Positions 11,990-24,075 of a stretch of DNA of 64,000 bases are shown here, piece after piece. The stretch's first letter is position 1. The number at the start of each line of letters is the position of its first letter. A program made the translations under genes and the position numbers. A model generated the notes under the pieces. It did no database searches, was not told the origin of the DNA, and was given only the letters and a program-made list of their open reading frames with translations. Source of the DNA: Bondarzewia mesenterica (taxonomy: Eukaryota > Basidiomycota > Agaricomycetes > Russulales > Bondarzewiaceae); assembly GCA_004802705.1 (NCBI GenBank), contig SGPL01000052.1, positions 1 to 64,000 of the forward strand, given 5' to 3'.

Positions 11990-12815
11990 ATGTGGTCGGT
12001 GCTCCTGCTTTCATTTTTGATAACCCAGGTATCTGCTGCTCCTGGAGATACTAGTCTAAAGGTTGTTAAAAGAGCCTTCGATGATGCAAACGTAAGTGCA
12101 CTATGTCTCATGGTGCTATAGCCTCTAATTATTTCTGCAACAGATCCCAACAGACACAAGTTTGAGGTTCGAACCCAGGATACTCCTGGAGGTGACGTTC
12201 CCCGAAGCCAATAGCACTCCCGTCAACTTGCACGCAGGAATTCAACTTCCCCGCAATCGTAAGTGGACTGTTTGTGGTGCTATTCCGACGAACGACATCT
12301 GACAAGGCTGTAGAAACTGCGGGCCCTCCGACATTTGGCATCCTCAAGCATGGGAGCCATGTTATTCCCGAAGGTCCCTTTGTTGTCGCGACAGTTGACC
12401 CTGATGCGCCGACTCCTCAATCCCCCACCAATGCTCAGATTCGTCATTTTCTTGGAGGAGACTTCTCATTGGGACCCGCCGGCCCTGATGGCATCTTATC
12501 ACTAACCAATTCGACTCCTGCATTGTCGCAATTCTTGCAACCTACTCCTCCTGCTGGCTCGGATCCTCACCGGTACGTGTTAGAAAAAATTGCCTGTCTG
12601 ATATGGTGGTCCTTCAAACTTAACGTTTCTGATTTGCGAGCAGATACATATTCTTGCTATTCAAGCAGCCCGCAGGTTTCGATCGGCAGACACTCGTGAA
12701 CTCTTCGACGTCCGTCAGTTTATTCAACATCAGCTCGTTCGCTGAAGGAGTTGGCTTGGGCAATCCATTGGGCGGGACGTTCATGCTCGTTGGCCCTGAT
12801 CCAGCGGTTACGTAG
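11990..12815 (+). CDS. secreted phosphatidylethanolamine-binding-like protein (PEBP family)
   Basis: Four exons (11990-12091, 12144-12258, 12314-12572, 12644-12815). The first encodes a classical signal peptide (MWSVLLLSFLITQVSAAPG). The body carries PEBP signatures: VVATVDPDAPTPQ with the D-P-D-A-P anion-site loop, then RHFLGGDF in place of the usual HW..N segment, and GSDPHRYIFLLFKQPAGF. It ends with FAEGVGLGNPLGGTFMLVG and a TAG. The family includes yeast carboxypeptidase Y inhibitor Tfs1 and many secreted basidiomycete members of unknown role. The protein is probably extracellular or on the cell surface; ligand and function are not known. Confidence 0.85.
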
Positions 12816-13375
12816 GTGAGTTTGAGAGCAATACAACTCTCGGGTAACGTACCCAGCAGGCGATACTTACTTACTTCGGGGGTTCAATGAAGGATGGGCC
12901 ACTTTGCCATTCAAGAAATTTCCAACCATTACCACGACACATGTGTCAATTTCGGATACATCATATATCATGAAATTTATGTTGAATTATGACACGCATG
13001 ACAATGAGAAAGGAGGCAGCACAGTTATAATGGCCGATGTCGATAATTGAGAGAAGAACACGCAAGGATTGCATATGGCAATGACGAGGCGGTGTAAAAC
13101 ATCGATGCCAGGAAAATATTCTCAGAAATCTTGACAACAACTGAGACTTTTCTTTCTGGGGAAATGATTTCAGAATCCTTCATGGGCGGCTGAGGAAACT
13201 GAATGTCAAAGGAACTTGCTTGCACGTGATTGTGAGTAAAACATACTCGTCTTGGAATTCGTGTTCTCCAAAAATTCCGTGCAGGCACTTCGAAGGCACT
13301 TCCTTCATTCATATCTTTTGGGCTCTCACTTGCAGTCCTATAATACTTGAGGAAATTTCCACCTACTTCGCTGTC
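12816..13375. other. intergenic, PEBP 3' region and RRP6 promoter
   Basis: No coding signal was recognised. The stretch separates two plus-strand genes. Confidence 0.5.
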
Positions 13376-16351
13376 ATGTCTTCATCCACAACCGTGACAG
13401 CGGCGGAATTCAATGATTACAATGGCCGTCTCCAAGCTGCAGCTCTGAAGGCTACAAAAAGTGCGGCCGGCTTACCTTCAGATCTTGCATTCCATCGTTC
13501 TGTCGACAGGGCATTCGCAAAGGACCTTGATGCCTGCTCAGAACGCATCATTTCGATTACAAACAAGCTCCTAGCTCTGGCCTCGAGGGAAGAGAGCAAT
13601 CAGCGTTCAAAGGGCAAAGGCAAGGCGAAGTTAGAAGACCAGGATGATTTCGTGGATAGATTCGAGTCTGTGATCGTTGAATCTATGGATATATTGCTTG
13701 AGCGCGCAGTGAGTTCTACTGTCATCTTATGATGATCTGGATTTTACCTTCCAAACAGGATATATGTCTAGACCAATATACAGGTAGAACGAAAGCTCCT
13801 GCTATTGTGGTCAAACCCTCACAGCCGACTACGCAAAAGGCAAAGAAACTTGCCCCATCCGGAAGACTGGATCCCGTCATTCAGCACGCATCCTACCTCC
13901 CCAAACCACAGCTCAAATTCAAACGAAAACCAGACAATTCAAATGGCACAGTTTGGTATTCTTCATTGCGTCACAAATTTAACGCACAAGTACCGCTCGG
14001 ATATAACCTCCAGCCTCAAGATAATGGTTCCGATGTTGCAATGTATGTACTCTCATTAGTACCGCATATCGAGCAGTGTGTGGTTTTTGACGATTGCTAC
14101 TCAGACCGCCTCATCCGTACCGCTACGAAATTACAAATCTCTCCTACCCTGCTCGCATGTTTCAATCCGCACCGCCTATACCCCCGAACTCCTTTGCAGA
14201 GACGCCATTTTCTTGGGTTTCCACGCCGGCCGATTTCACGACTATGCTCGATAAGTTACGAAATGCGAAGGAGATTGCAGTGGACCTAGAGTACCACAGC
14301 TATCGGACTTTCAGTGGTTTTGTATGCTTGATGCAAGTCAGCACTAGGGAAGAGGATTGGGTGATTGACACGTTAGAGTTAAGAGAGGAAATGGAAGAGT
14401 TGAACGAGGTTTTCACGAATCCCGATATCGTCAAAGTACGTCGTTTTCACTTCTTTTACAAGCCAAGGCGAATTGATATATGTTCAGGTTTTTCATGGAG
14501 CTGAGAGCGATATCGTCTGGCTACAGCAGGATTTCAACCTGTACATTGTGAACTTGTTTGACACTTTCCATGCCTCAAAGGTTCTCAATTTCCCGAGACA
14601 TGGTCTCGCCTCTCTTCTGGAGATGTACTGCGACTTCACGGCTGATAAAAGGTATCAGCTCGCTGATTGGCGGATCCGGTCAGTTCATGTTCTCTACGTG
14701 CACCCGGTTTGGAGCTCATGAAACACCCGCCATAGTCCTTTACCAGAAGAAATGCTCACTTATGCTCGTTCTGATACCCACTTCCTCCTCTACATCTACG
14801 ACAATCTCCGCAATGCCGTCCTTGATCGCGCTCTTTCGCGTNCCCAGTCCCCAACTTCAGCAACAGGCACGAGTCGGCCGCAAACCCCGTCCGTTGATTC
14901 CCCCGAGTCCCTCCTTCGCGAGGTCCTTACACGCTCGGCCGGGACTGCTCTGCGTGTGTATGAGAAGGAATTTTATGATGAAGAAGGAGGCACTGGTCCG
15001 AGCGGGTGGGACACGATGGCAAAAAAATGGAATAAAGTGGCTCTAGGGGCAGACGGACCCAGTGGTATGAAGAAGGAAGTTTACAAGGCTGTNCACGCGT
15101 GGAGAGATAGGACTGCNAGAGAAGAAGACGAGAGTTGGCGGTCAGCTTATTTTCTATAATTTNCCCCCCTTATACGCANGCTNACAATTTNTGGGGTAGA
15201 TATGTTCTGTCCAATCACTTCGTCTTCCAACTCGCTGAACGACCACCAGCGGATATGGCTGCCCTGCTTTCCACGTTCCAGTCGGTTCCCCCGGTCATCA
15301 GAAGACGGTCTAGAGGGCTTCTCGAAACTATTCGAGATGCTGTCAAACGTGGTCTCGGAGTGCAGCAAACAGCAGCTGCTACCCTCGAAGTTGTTATGGT
15401 CGATGCGACAAATGATTCACTGATTGCGAAAGCAGACGTAGAACAGGTATCAACCCAATCTCTGGAGGGCTCTTCGACATCATTGTGGTCTCGAAGCGTG
15501 ACTAGCTCATCAACGACAGTATCTGCGCTTTTTGGGCCGTCCACACTGCNTGGCGCAACGACAGGCCTTTCTCGTTCTGCTTCTTACTTGGCGTCTCAGA
15601 GCTCTCTCTTTNGCAGCGTCACACTACCAGTCGTGANCCCTCAAAATTCAAATAATTTGCAATCGCGTTTCCAGGATGTCTTGAAACGGATTCATGGCGC
15701 GTTGGTCATCGCGCCAACTGCATCTCACGTAGGCGGATTACTCGTTCTCCTGAGCCGCGACATTGTTGACTCCGCTACCTAGATCATTGCCAGCAGTANT
15801 CAGACTGACACCACAACCTCTCCTTCTGAGCTAACAAGTGTCCAGACCGTTACCGCCNCCACTGTCACATCCACNGTATNCCCAGAGTTGAATGGAGGTG
15901 CCGCAGAAATCCCCTTCGTCCCGCTCTCTCAAAGACAATCCGTCAAGACCGAGATGGTAGACGACTCGATCGTCGTCGTCGGACAGAGACAGAAGAAACG
16001 CAAACGTGCAAGGAAGGTTGAAACTGNCGAGGCATCAACGCCTATGTCGAACGAGATGAGNGAAAAGGCTANGCAAGCTAAACTGGAGAANGCTGAGGTA
16101 TTCGATTATGCGACCGTTCCCAACATTCTCGACGATGAACCCGAGTCGAAGAACGAGGGGAAAGCTCCAAAGAAAAAGCAGAAGAAGACGAGAGGTACGT
16201 TTTGGCNGTTGAAACGTTGAACACTGTGAGACTAAACAATGTGCTCATTTCTTGAGCAGGTAGTGGNGTGCTTGAGTACGGCAATTTCCCTGCCCCTCCG
16301 AGGGATAGGAGCCAAGTCAAAAGCGGGAATGTTTCTCAAACATTCAGATGA
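13376..16351 (+). CDS. RRP6: Rrp6/EXOSC10-like nuclear exosome 3'-5' exoribonuclease
   Basis: Starts [20 protein letters not shown]. An N-terminal helical region fits the PMC2NT domain. The DEDD-Y nuclease follows, with motif [13 protein letters not shown], motif [18 protein letters not shown], and motif [17 protein letters not shown] supplying the last Asp and the Tyr. An HRDC domain ([16 protein letters not shown] then [16 protein letters not shown]) comes next, and a basic tail ([19 protein letters not shown]) ends in TGA at 16351. Rrp6 trims and degrades nuclear RNAs with the exosome core. An in-frame TAG at 15780-15782 lies between the HRDC domain and the tail in a stretch peppered with N; the frame continues cleanly past it, so a base-calling error is more likely than a true truncation. 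Confidence 0.88.
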
Positions 16352-17203
16352 GGCTGGCATAGTTACGTCTGTTTATCTCTTCTGTATTGTCGGGCGNCTT
16401 AGTCTACATACTTGATNTCTGCTCAACACATCNCGTCTGGTATGTGCCTTCCAAACTCCCTTGTCGCCAATGCGACCTGTTTGTTCTGAGGCCTAGTTTG
16501 GTAGTTGCGGCCACTGTACAGTTTTCAAACTCGTCATCGATGCATTCTCCGACCTGAGCGCTGCATGTATGGTATTTCGTCGTTGATGGCGCCAGCCCTG
16601 CTGTTACTCNTTTCAACACAGGCGGAAAGATGGACCGTGCATTCGTCTGCTATGGACCCCAGATAAGTGTCGTATATGCTCTCCGGATAGTTCGGACAAG
16701 GCCTCCTGTCCTCGGTAAGCTTCACAGACAGACCCTCCGGCGATGAAGACTCTGCATACACGCCACATCGAGAAATGAAGTCGCAGTAAAGCCCACGGGA
16801 ATCTAGTAAAGGCGAGTCAGTAGCNCAGGTAAGAGCCTTGCGCTTCTTGAACCAATAGGGTCCTTCGCTTGCTCCATCGCATGACACTCCACCGACAATG
16901 ACACATGCTCAGTAGCAGCCGAATGTTTCCTTTGACGGCGTTATCAACTGTCTCACGAGAAGGTTTCTGGACGATCAGTAAGCTGGCGCTGATTTTTCGA
17001 CTTCTTCACTCCCTTTCTGTCGAGTTCGAACCTTCCCGATCCCCTCCAGTGCATTCCATCGTCTTGATGCTGACTATCNGGAATGACTCACTCGATCCTC
17101 TATTTTTACTCACTCGTTTATAGCCAAGTTCTCGACANGCAGATGCTTGTACAGCATACACCGATGTTAGCGCTAAACGTCATGGAACTCGCATTNCGCA
17201 GAG
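16352..17203. other. intergenic; possible minus-strand Cys-rich fragment
   Basis: On the minus strand 16887-16534 is open for 117 codons and includes spaced cysteines (VSCDGASEGPYWFKK, GLYCDFISRCGVY, IADECTVHLSACV), which could be part of a secreted protein. No start codon with a signal peptide is visible upstream, and several N bases interrupt the frame. I do not call a gene. Confidence 0.25.
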
Positions 17204-17210
17204 TATATAA
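17204..17210 (+). promoter_or_regulatory. TATA-box candidate for the P450 gene
   Basis: TATATAA lies 61 bases upstream of the P450 ATG at 17265. Confidence 0.45.
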
Positions 17211-17264
17211 ACCCATCTGAGCACCGACTCGCTGCTAATCCGAGTTCCCAGTTTGTGACGCACA

Positions 17265-19474
17265 ATGCCTCTAAAAGTATCCGACTTTGTGTTGATCACC
17301 TTCACTCTCATCGTCATCAAAGTCTACTTCAATAGACGACGGAATCCTTCGGGGTACCCTTATCCTCCTGGTCCCAGGTCCCTTCCCATTGTTGGAAACT
17401 TGTTCGATGTCCCTCAAACTGCATCATGGGTCACGTACGGTAAATGGGCAAAAAAATACGGTGATTTTCTTCACCTTCCTTCGTCTAGCACCTATACATG
17501 CTGAANATCATGAATCATAGGCGACCTCTTGTCCGTCAACATGCTCGGAAAGACTGTGGTCGTCATCAACTCGGCGGAGGTCGCCAAAGAGCTCCTTGAC
17601 AAGCGCGGTTCGGTTTATTCGGATCGTCCGAGCATACCAATGCATGACTTGTAAGTGTTCAATGCGACAGTTTTTTTTTCCCATGATGTGTCAAAAAATC
17701 GTACTTAATTTGGGACGCTGATCATTTTCGTCATTAGGATGTCGTTCAACTCGTTCAGTCTTGTTACAATGAGATACGGCAACCAATGGCGTACCGGGCG
17801 TAAGGTCGCTGACCAGTGTCTTCGCCTCAATGCTGCTGTTACCTACCGACCCATGCAAAAACGCAAGGCGCATGAGTTTCTCAGGAACATCATGCGCGAT
17901 CCAGACAACTTTTTGGGGCACATCAAGTAGTGAGTCCATACTGTATCTATCTCGACTGCCAACAAAGTCTGATTGAAATCCTTCAGTCTGACGGCGTCCG
18001 TGATCATGTCTTTGACATATGGTCAAGAGATTACTTCTTTCAATGATCGATATGTGGCTCTTCTCGAAGAGTCAGTCAAAAGGGCAGTGGCGACGATATT
18101 GCCCAACTCTGTTTTGGTGAATGTATTTCCAGCATTGCAATACTTACCTAGATGGCTTCCGGGCATGGGTTTTCTGGATTTTGCTGCCGACACATGTAAA
18201 CTCCTCCGAGAGGCAATGGACGCTCCTTTCAGTTTTGTGAAGAAGGAGATGGTGCGTCGTTTTTGCTGTATGCTCCATTACTTGCTTTGCATAATCTATA
18301 TCACCGAGTAGGAAAACGGAACCGCTTTGCCCTCCCTCACGCGCGAAGGTCTGAACTTGTACGAAACCAGCGGTATAGATGACGAAGCTGAGCGCACGGT
18401 CAAAGGGGTAGCAGCAACAATATACATGGGTAAGTCTTCCGGTGCTGTTCGAATTACCATCCTATCTCATGAATCCTCTTGGAAATGCCAAGCCGGCGTC
18501 GAGACAGTGAGTTATTGAGTGCATCCTGTCCCTATCGCAATGGATCCAGCTGATTTGGGAACAGACGGTCTCTGCAGTGTCCACAGTCTTTGCCGCGCTC
18601 ATTCTCCATCCGGAAGTGCAACGACGAGCGCAAGCCGAACTGGATGCCGTTGTTGGTCGCGATAGGCTTCCCGGCTTCGAAGACAGGAAGGAGTTGCCTT
18701 ACGTTGAGGCGGTATGTATGGAGCTATTGAGGTGGAAGGTGATTACGCCACTAGGTATGTGTCGTGCGCTGTTATGTAGCTCTGTGTGATCGACTCCAAC
18801 TTTAGCTATTCCGCATGCAACCTCCGAGGACGATGTCTACGGAAATTACTTTATCCCCAAAGGTGCGTAGAGCCCTATCTATGAGTTTCTTTGACTGTTG
18901 AATCTATTCAGGATCGCACGTCCTCGCAAACGTTTGGTAATTCCCTTCTGCCGTTGACGCTACGACGGGATAATCATATCCATTCTCACAGGGCGATCCT
19001 TCACGATCCCGTCGCGTACCCGGATCCCGAGTCGTTCATTCCTGAACGCTTTATGACCCCCGAAGGTTCTGTGAAAGAGGACCCTTTGTTGACATGCGCC
19101 TTCGGGTTTGGAAGGAGGTAAACCGAGGTCATCTCTTTTGAGGTCAAATTCAATTCATAATCACGAATGCGATAATCAGGATATGCCCTGGCCGTCATCT
19201 CGCAGACGCGACCCTCTGGATTGTCGTAGCCTCCATCTTGTCTGCGTTCCACGTTGGCAACGCGAAGGATGAGTCGGGGCATAATATCACTCCCACCTTC
19301 GAGTTTACCGAGTCAGGAGCTAGCTGGTGAGTCGAATGTACCGTTCTTCACAGGGTCACTGAGTCTGAGAGTGTTTTTGGCAGTCATCCGCTCCCGTTCA
19401 CATGCTCTATCGTCCCTCGAGATAGACAAGCACAAGATTTGATCAAGGCTAGTGAAGTGCAAGCGGATCAATGA
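17265..19474 (+). CDS. microsomal cytochrome P450 monooxygenase
   Basis: Many short exons. The N terminus has one membrane anchor (VLITFTLIVIKVYF) and the proline hinge YPYPPGPRSLPIVGN. Downstream are YGDLLSV, the C-helix segment NQWRTGRKV, the I-helix oxygen-binding motif AGVETT joined across an intron, the K-helix ExxR as ELLRW, the PERF segment ESFIPERF, and the haem loop FGFGRRICPGRHLAD with the Cys ligand. It ends IVPRDRQAQDLIKASEVQADQ-stop, giving a normal P450 length. The proline hinge and overall pattern match the large family of fungal P450s annotated as O-methylsterigmatocystin oxidoreductase-like. No other biosynthetic genes flank it, so the substrate is unknown. All visible exons splice in frame. 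Confidence 0.92.
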
Positions 19475-19869
19475 AACATCACGTATTGCTATAGACAGAA
19501 TCGGACTTCGATACTGAAATTTGGTCGATGTAACCAGTAGGATGATGAGGTCTCTCTCTATGAGGTGTACTACTTACATATGAGTCCGTCCTTTAATGGA
19601 TACCTCTGTTTCTTGGATTGTCGCGTTTAAATCTTTTGTCTAGAAATTTGGCTTTGTTTTCTTTTATCCTGTACCAATATATGACTTCATACGACAGAAG
19701 GTGGAACAGCATTCGAAAGTAACGCTGAATACTGTGTGCTGACTATTGAACTGCAGGAGGACGAGAGCGGAGCGCCGCTGAGCGGAGACCGGTGAAGTCT
19801 GGCCCGCGATCCGCATTGAGATCTTGACAAGACGTCATCATCCCTTGCTTTACCACAACATCGAAAGAA
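19475..19869. other. intergenic, nothing recognised
   Basis: Separates two plus-strand genes; no exon or motif was recognised. Confidence 0.5.
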
Positions 19870-20508
19870 ATGTTTTCAGCATTCAAAAAATCTATCGTAA
19901 GTCGTTTTTCCATTTCAGAATGATGCATTTCATATTAATGATAACCACCGACGTGCTGAATACTGAATAGCCGCAAGTCTCAATCTTGTAAGTTTCTTAT
20001 TTCCCCAACTGCGATGTCAAAAGGTGAACCATACATATGTCGCACAAGCCATAACACCTCCTCGCCTCCGTCAAACAAAGCATTGGCGATTCTACAGTCT
20101 GCTTTGTCTTCTCCCTATCCTCGCGATAAGCCATCTGCACCACCCCTACGATTTGACCTCGAAGTAATCGAGAACAAACCGCCAACGGCTGACCAAGTAA
20201 AGACTATCCTATCCTATCTGCCCGCGGTCAAAGATTCTAAAGACCCGCATCATGTCGCAAATCTGATATCCGCGGATCCATCTGCACCATCTCTCTCTGA
20301 CCGTCCACATAGCGCCGAAGGTCTCGTTCGGCTGGCCGGGGATAACCCCAACGCGGTTAAATGGCCAATTGTTGTCGATTGGACTGGTGGACGGGCTAGC
20401 GTCGGTGATATTGAGGGTGTCAAAGATATGTTGGAAATTCTTCGAAAGAAGAGGGACGGGGAGATAAAGGAGGAAGAGGATTACAAGCCGAAAGGCTGGT
20501 TCTCGTAA
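19870..20508 (+). CDS. Fmp46-like mitochondrial putative redox protein (DUF1687)
   Basis: Three exons. Exon 1 (19870-19896) encodes MFSAFKKSI, a tiny exon adds PQVSI, and exon 3 resumes at 20049. The joined start reads IPQVSIFHNTSSPPSNKALA, matching the thioredoxin-fold opening of the Fmp46 family, in which a short beta strand is followed by a loop and helix. The C terminus WPIVVDWTGGRASVGDIEGV matches the conserved family end and is followed by an acidic, lysine-rich tail (IKEEEDYKPKGWFS). The yeast homologue is mitochondrial and of uncertain function. A start at the internal ATG 20014 would lose the first strand, so I chose 19870. Confidence 0.8.
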
Positions 20509-21028
20509 AGGATTCTGTGGATCTGTAACTTGCACTGTAAGTGCGACACTTTCATCAGGACCTCGAACTATAGGGTGCACTGTGTATGATATGTGTACCA
20601 ATTAGCTGTCTATGATTTTCTCAACTTGTTGAACGACATCTACTGTATGACTCGGATTGTACCAGCCTTTCATGAATTAAGCGCTCATTAACCAGGCCGG
20701 CGTATGCCGGACTTCTGCAGTTCCATCCTCCTACATACTCGTTTTTACAAAGATAAGATTACGAGCCTTACCTTGCATCCGTCCTGTACTGTCTTGAGGC
20801 AAACCTCCAACGTTACGCACCAAGTTCAAAGCAGATTTTCTCAGTTTCTGCTCCTAGAAATTTCGTAGGACCGTATATTCTCCAATTGTTCGAGGTGTGG
20901 GCATCACTTTGGTGAATAATCAAGTTATTGTCGCTCAACCGTTCCTTCAATAGTCCGTGTAATAACGAAGCTGCAGCAACTCTGAAAATCCATCGGCTTG
21001 TTCTATAGAACGCGAAAGTTATCTGAGC
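20509..21028. other. intergenic, nothing recognised
   Basis: No coding or RNA signal was recognised. Confidence 0.5.
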
Positions 21029-22579
21029 ATGCTGCTCCATGCCAGTACCATCCTTGCGCGCACGCCAGCTGCCATTCTCTCCTACCTCTCGCATCTTCCC
21101 AAAGACCTTACCTCACAGACTCTCCTCTTCTCGCTTTCAACTAATACACCTGCATCCTCTCTCTCTTCCCTCGTCTCTTCTCTAACTACACTCACTTCAC
21201 ATCAAAGCATCGGCTGTCTCTCCTCGCCTCTGCCAGCACTTGCTACTTGGGGACATATAGCATGCTCACTCGCATTTTTCGACAGGAAGACGTGTGTGCC
21301 ATTCAGGAGTGATATTCGGGGGAGGACAGAGTCGCAGGTAGGAAGGTGGCATGCGATGCGGAATAAAGAGGGGGCGGCGCAGGAAATGGAGGTTGAAAAA
21401 CATTTAACAGGGAAGGTGGATTGGGAGGATGTCTGGAGTCGCAGTGTAGGGGAAAATGACTTGCCTTTGGAACTGCAGAGTCTTCGGTATTATCCTCATT
21501 TTTTCTTTCTCTTATTTGCATCAACTTACACGCTGCGCTCAGTCCGCAGGATGTACATACAGTGATCACCCTAACAGACAATGCTCCCCAAGGGCTCACA
21601 AATGCGCTCAATGCATTTCCACGAGCAACAAAAGTTAGTTTGAAAGACATGTCTGCCTGCATTACTATTTGTTTGTAAGATAACATGACGCGTTTCTGAC
21701 CATAAGTTAGGCCTGATTGCGACTTCGACGCCGTTCATCACCGGGAGACCGTTCACTCTCATGCATAATCAAGCAATCTATTCATCTGGTGCTGTGGGAC
21801 TGGCGCTCACCTCGCGGGTGCGCCCGAGCGTGGACACGGCTTTCCCGGGTCTCCGTGCGCTGACGCCTTCGGTTAGAGTCACCAGGTGCGTATTGCTGCG
21901 CTTGATCATCTTCATAGCGTCCCCGTCCTCAGGAGACGATTTCAGATCTGAAGCAAATCTAGTTCACGAGCTGGACCACGGTAATCCCTCTCAGCTTTTG
22001 CTGTCTGCTATACAGAAGCATGGCATTGATAACGAGGCTGCGAAGGAGGACGAGTTCTACCTATTCGTGCTACGGCAAAATGGGGTAGGAACCTGATTTT
22101 TTTGTTTCATGAAGTTGCTAAAGGTCTCGCAGCGCGTGCAAGTGCATCGTATCATGTCAGGAGATCCGACGCGTGGGACCATGGCGTTAGAGTCTGATGC
22201 AGCACCTGCAGAGGGCACGTTGGTCCAGGTAACGCCCGATGACAATCCACATATACTTGTACTTGTTTCTGACTCAACCATCCGGAAGCTTTGCCATCGT
22301 TCTAAGCATGCGCCTATCAAACTGCCATCATCATTTCTGACACCCTCCTCGGCAGCAGACGAGATACCACCCAGAATTATCGCCTTCATGACCTCCGCAT
22401 CCGATTCGCTGACGGACCATTCCACTCCGACGGAAGGTCCAGAAGATGTGCAAGTCTATCCGAATGTCTTTTTGGCATCGAGCGAGAACGGTTTCATATT
22501 AAGCCGGTTTGAAGACGACTTTGCAGAGGCGACGTGGAAGTGTACAGTTGCGGGCGGCGTGGCGCGCTTGGAACTTTGA
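21029..22579 (+). CDS. FIST-like domain protein
   Basis: Starts MLLHASTILARTPAAILSYL and runs through about five exons to a stop at 22579. The N-terminal half contains SSLTTLTSHQSIGCLSSPL, consistent with the FIST_N strand-helix pattern. The middle has GLTNALNAFPRAT, FITGRPFTLMHNQAIYSSGA and GLALTSRVRP, and a later exon has NLVHELDHGNPSQLLLSAI. The last exon (VYPNVFLASSENGFILSRF) resembles the FIST_C end. FIST proteins are thought to bind small ligands such as amino acids; eukaryotic relatives are often linked to F-boxes, but none is visible here. The family call rests on pattern rather than a diagnostic motif. Confidence 0.5.
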
Positions 22580-24075
22580 AAAGGTATATCTATCTTGTCA
22601 CAGTAGTCTGTTTGATCTGACCGTCGACTGTGCCCTGGTAGATTGACCAGTTCAACCGTCGAAACCCGGGCCTTCGTTAATTATTTCTCTATAGCTCTGG
22701 GAATATGCTTTCGCCTAATTGTAATTGCAGTTGGCTCCCTCAGGTTACAGTTGCACCTATGGCCTGCTTTCTTCTCGCAATCGTTGGTAATTGTACGAAT
22801 CAACTCAACCTCTCGATTCCTCCAACACAGGAACACCGAGGCCTGCGCGCCTTGATCAGGAATAGGCCCTCTTTTCGCTCTAGCTCCTGCCGCGAGCGCC
22901 GATGCAAGGTTGGTTGTTCTTTTCGACGATCTTCTGCCTAGGACGCCAGTATTTGTCTTGGTATCGTGATCGATGTTCGGATAAACGTTTGCCAAAGGTG
23001 TGTTCAGGATGTCTTGAACTGTTGACCTCTCTGCCGATTGCGACCGGACAGCCTGCCCGACAATGAACACGCATTCTTCATAATATTTCCCGATGCTGAC
23101 GCCTGTGAAATCAAAGAACACAAGAAGTTTCTAAGAACCTTCACGTATTGGGCGGCCTCAAGAGCCGAGATTCGGCTTGGACATCGTACGCAGCGCCCGC
23201 AGGAGTATATATGACTATCTCGAAAAATCTCATCCTAGTCTGTAGGTGAATTCTTTTCCACCAAATTCTCGACCAGAAGTAGAACATGCCTCTGCATTTA
23301 CTACCTGGTTGACCCATTCGTTGTCGGTCCGACGGGTGTGAGTACCGGGCGGGCGATTGCCGCTGTCTTTGGGCGTATGTAGTAAAGTTCTTCAAATTAA
23401 AAATCGATCAGAATTGCACAGCAACGGGGGTAGGTGGATGAGCATGCACACCTATATGCATGGGAAGAGAGGGTCGTGAATCCGTCTTCAGTTAAGTACT
23501 TGGTTCAACTTCATAAACGTCAATTTACCCTTTGTGTGGCTTATCCATGAATGAAGCTACGCTGAGGTTACATGCCGACTGGTCGTATTTGCATTTGGGC
23601 GCCTCAGCTGAGCAGGCGACGCTGTGCACAGCGTTACCAGTGGTAAGCACCATGATGCAAGAGCTTGTCGAACAGATGTCGAATATTTTCTTGTTAACTG
23701 CACGATGCTCAAGACAATAGCACTACTAATGGCCAGCTAGAATTCACAATAAAGTGCTGTCTGCCGTTTGTTGTTAGTTGTTACTGACTGAGAGCCCTCC
23801 GATCGGTTGACGGGCCGAGGCGGTGAAGCGTGACATAAGCAGGCTCTGTGGCGTCACACCGTTATTCATCGCTTGAAGACGACCTTCACCATCGTCCTCA
23901 TACCTCTCACCTTCCCTTATACCATCTCATTCATTGCTCGTCTCAGTCAGGACGAACAATCGTTCGACGACTTCTGCAGTACTTTGATTGTGTATAACTT
24001 TCACCTTCTTGCCTCAGATTGGACTCGGACTGCGCAGGATCGCACCCATCTTCCCTCATCCTAGTCTGCCGGAGA
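22580..24075. other. intergenic stretch of 1.5 kb, nothing firm
   Basis: A 146-codon minus-strand frame (22681-23121) and an adjacent 84-codon frame (23141-23395) are open, but they show no family motif, no clear start and no convincing splice chain. I treat the region as noncoding, with the RING-finger promoter at its right end. Confidence 0.4.

Larger units (their letters stand above)
14842..17506. other. cluster of ambiguous bases (N)
   Basis: More than twenty isolated single N positions lie between 14842 and 17506, against one (39866) in the rest of the window. They fall in RRP6 exons, the following intergenic region and the first P450 intron. The pattern fits unresolved polymorphism or low-quality consensus rather than a scaffold gap. 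Confidence 0.85.

Noticed and set aside
12150..12185. tRNA-like T-loop string GGTTCGAACCC
   Set aside because: It lies within a PEBP exon, with no matching acceptor or anticodon stems around it.
22681..23395. Adjacent minus-strand frames of 146 and 84 codons
   Set aside because: No consistent exon join, no motif, and overlapping open frames on the other strand.
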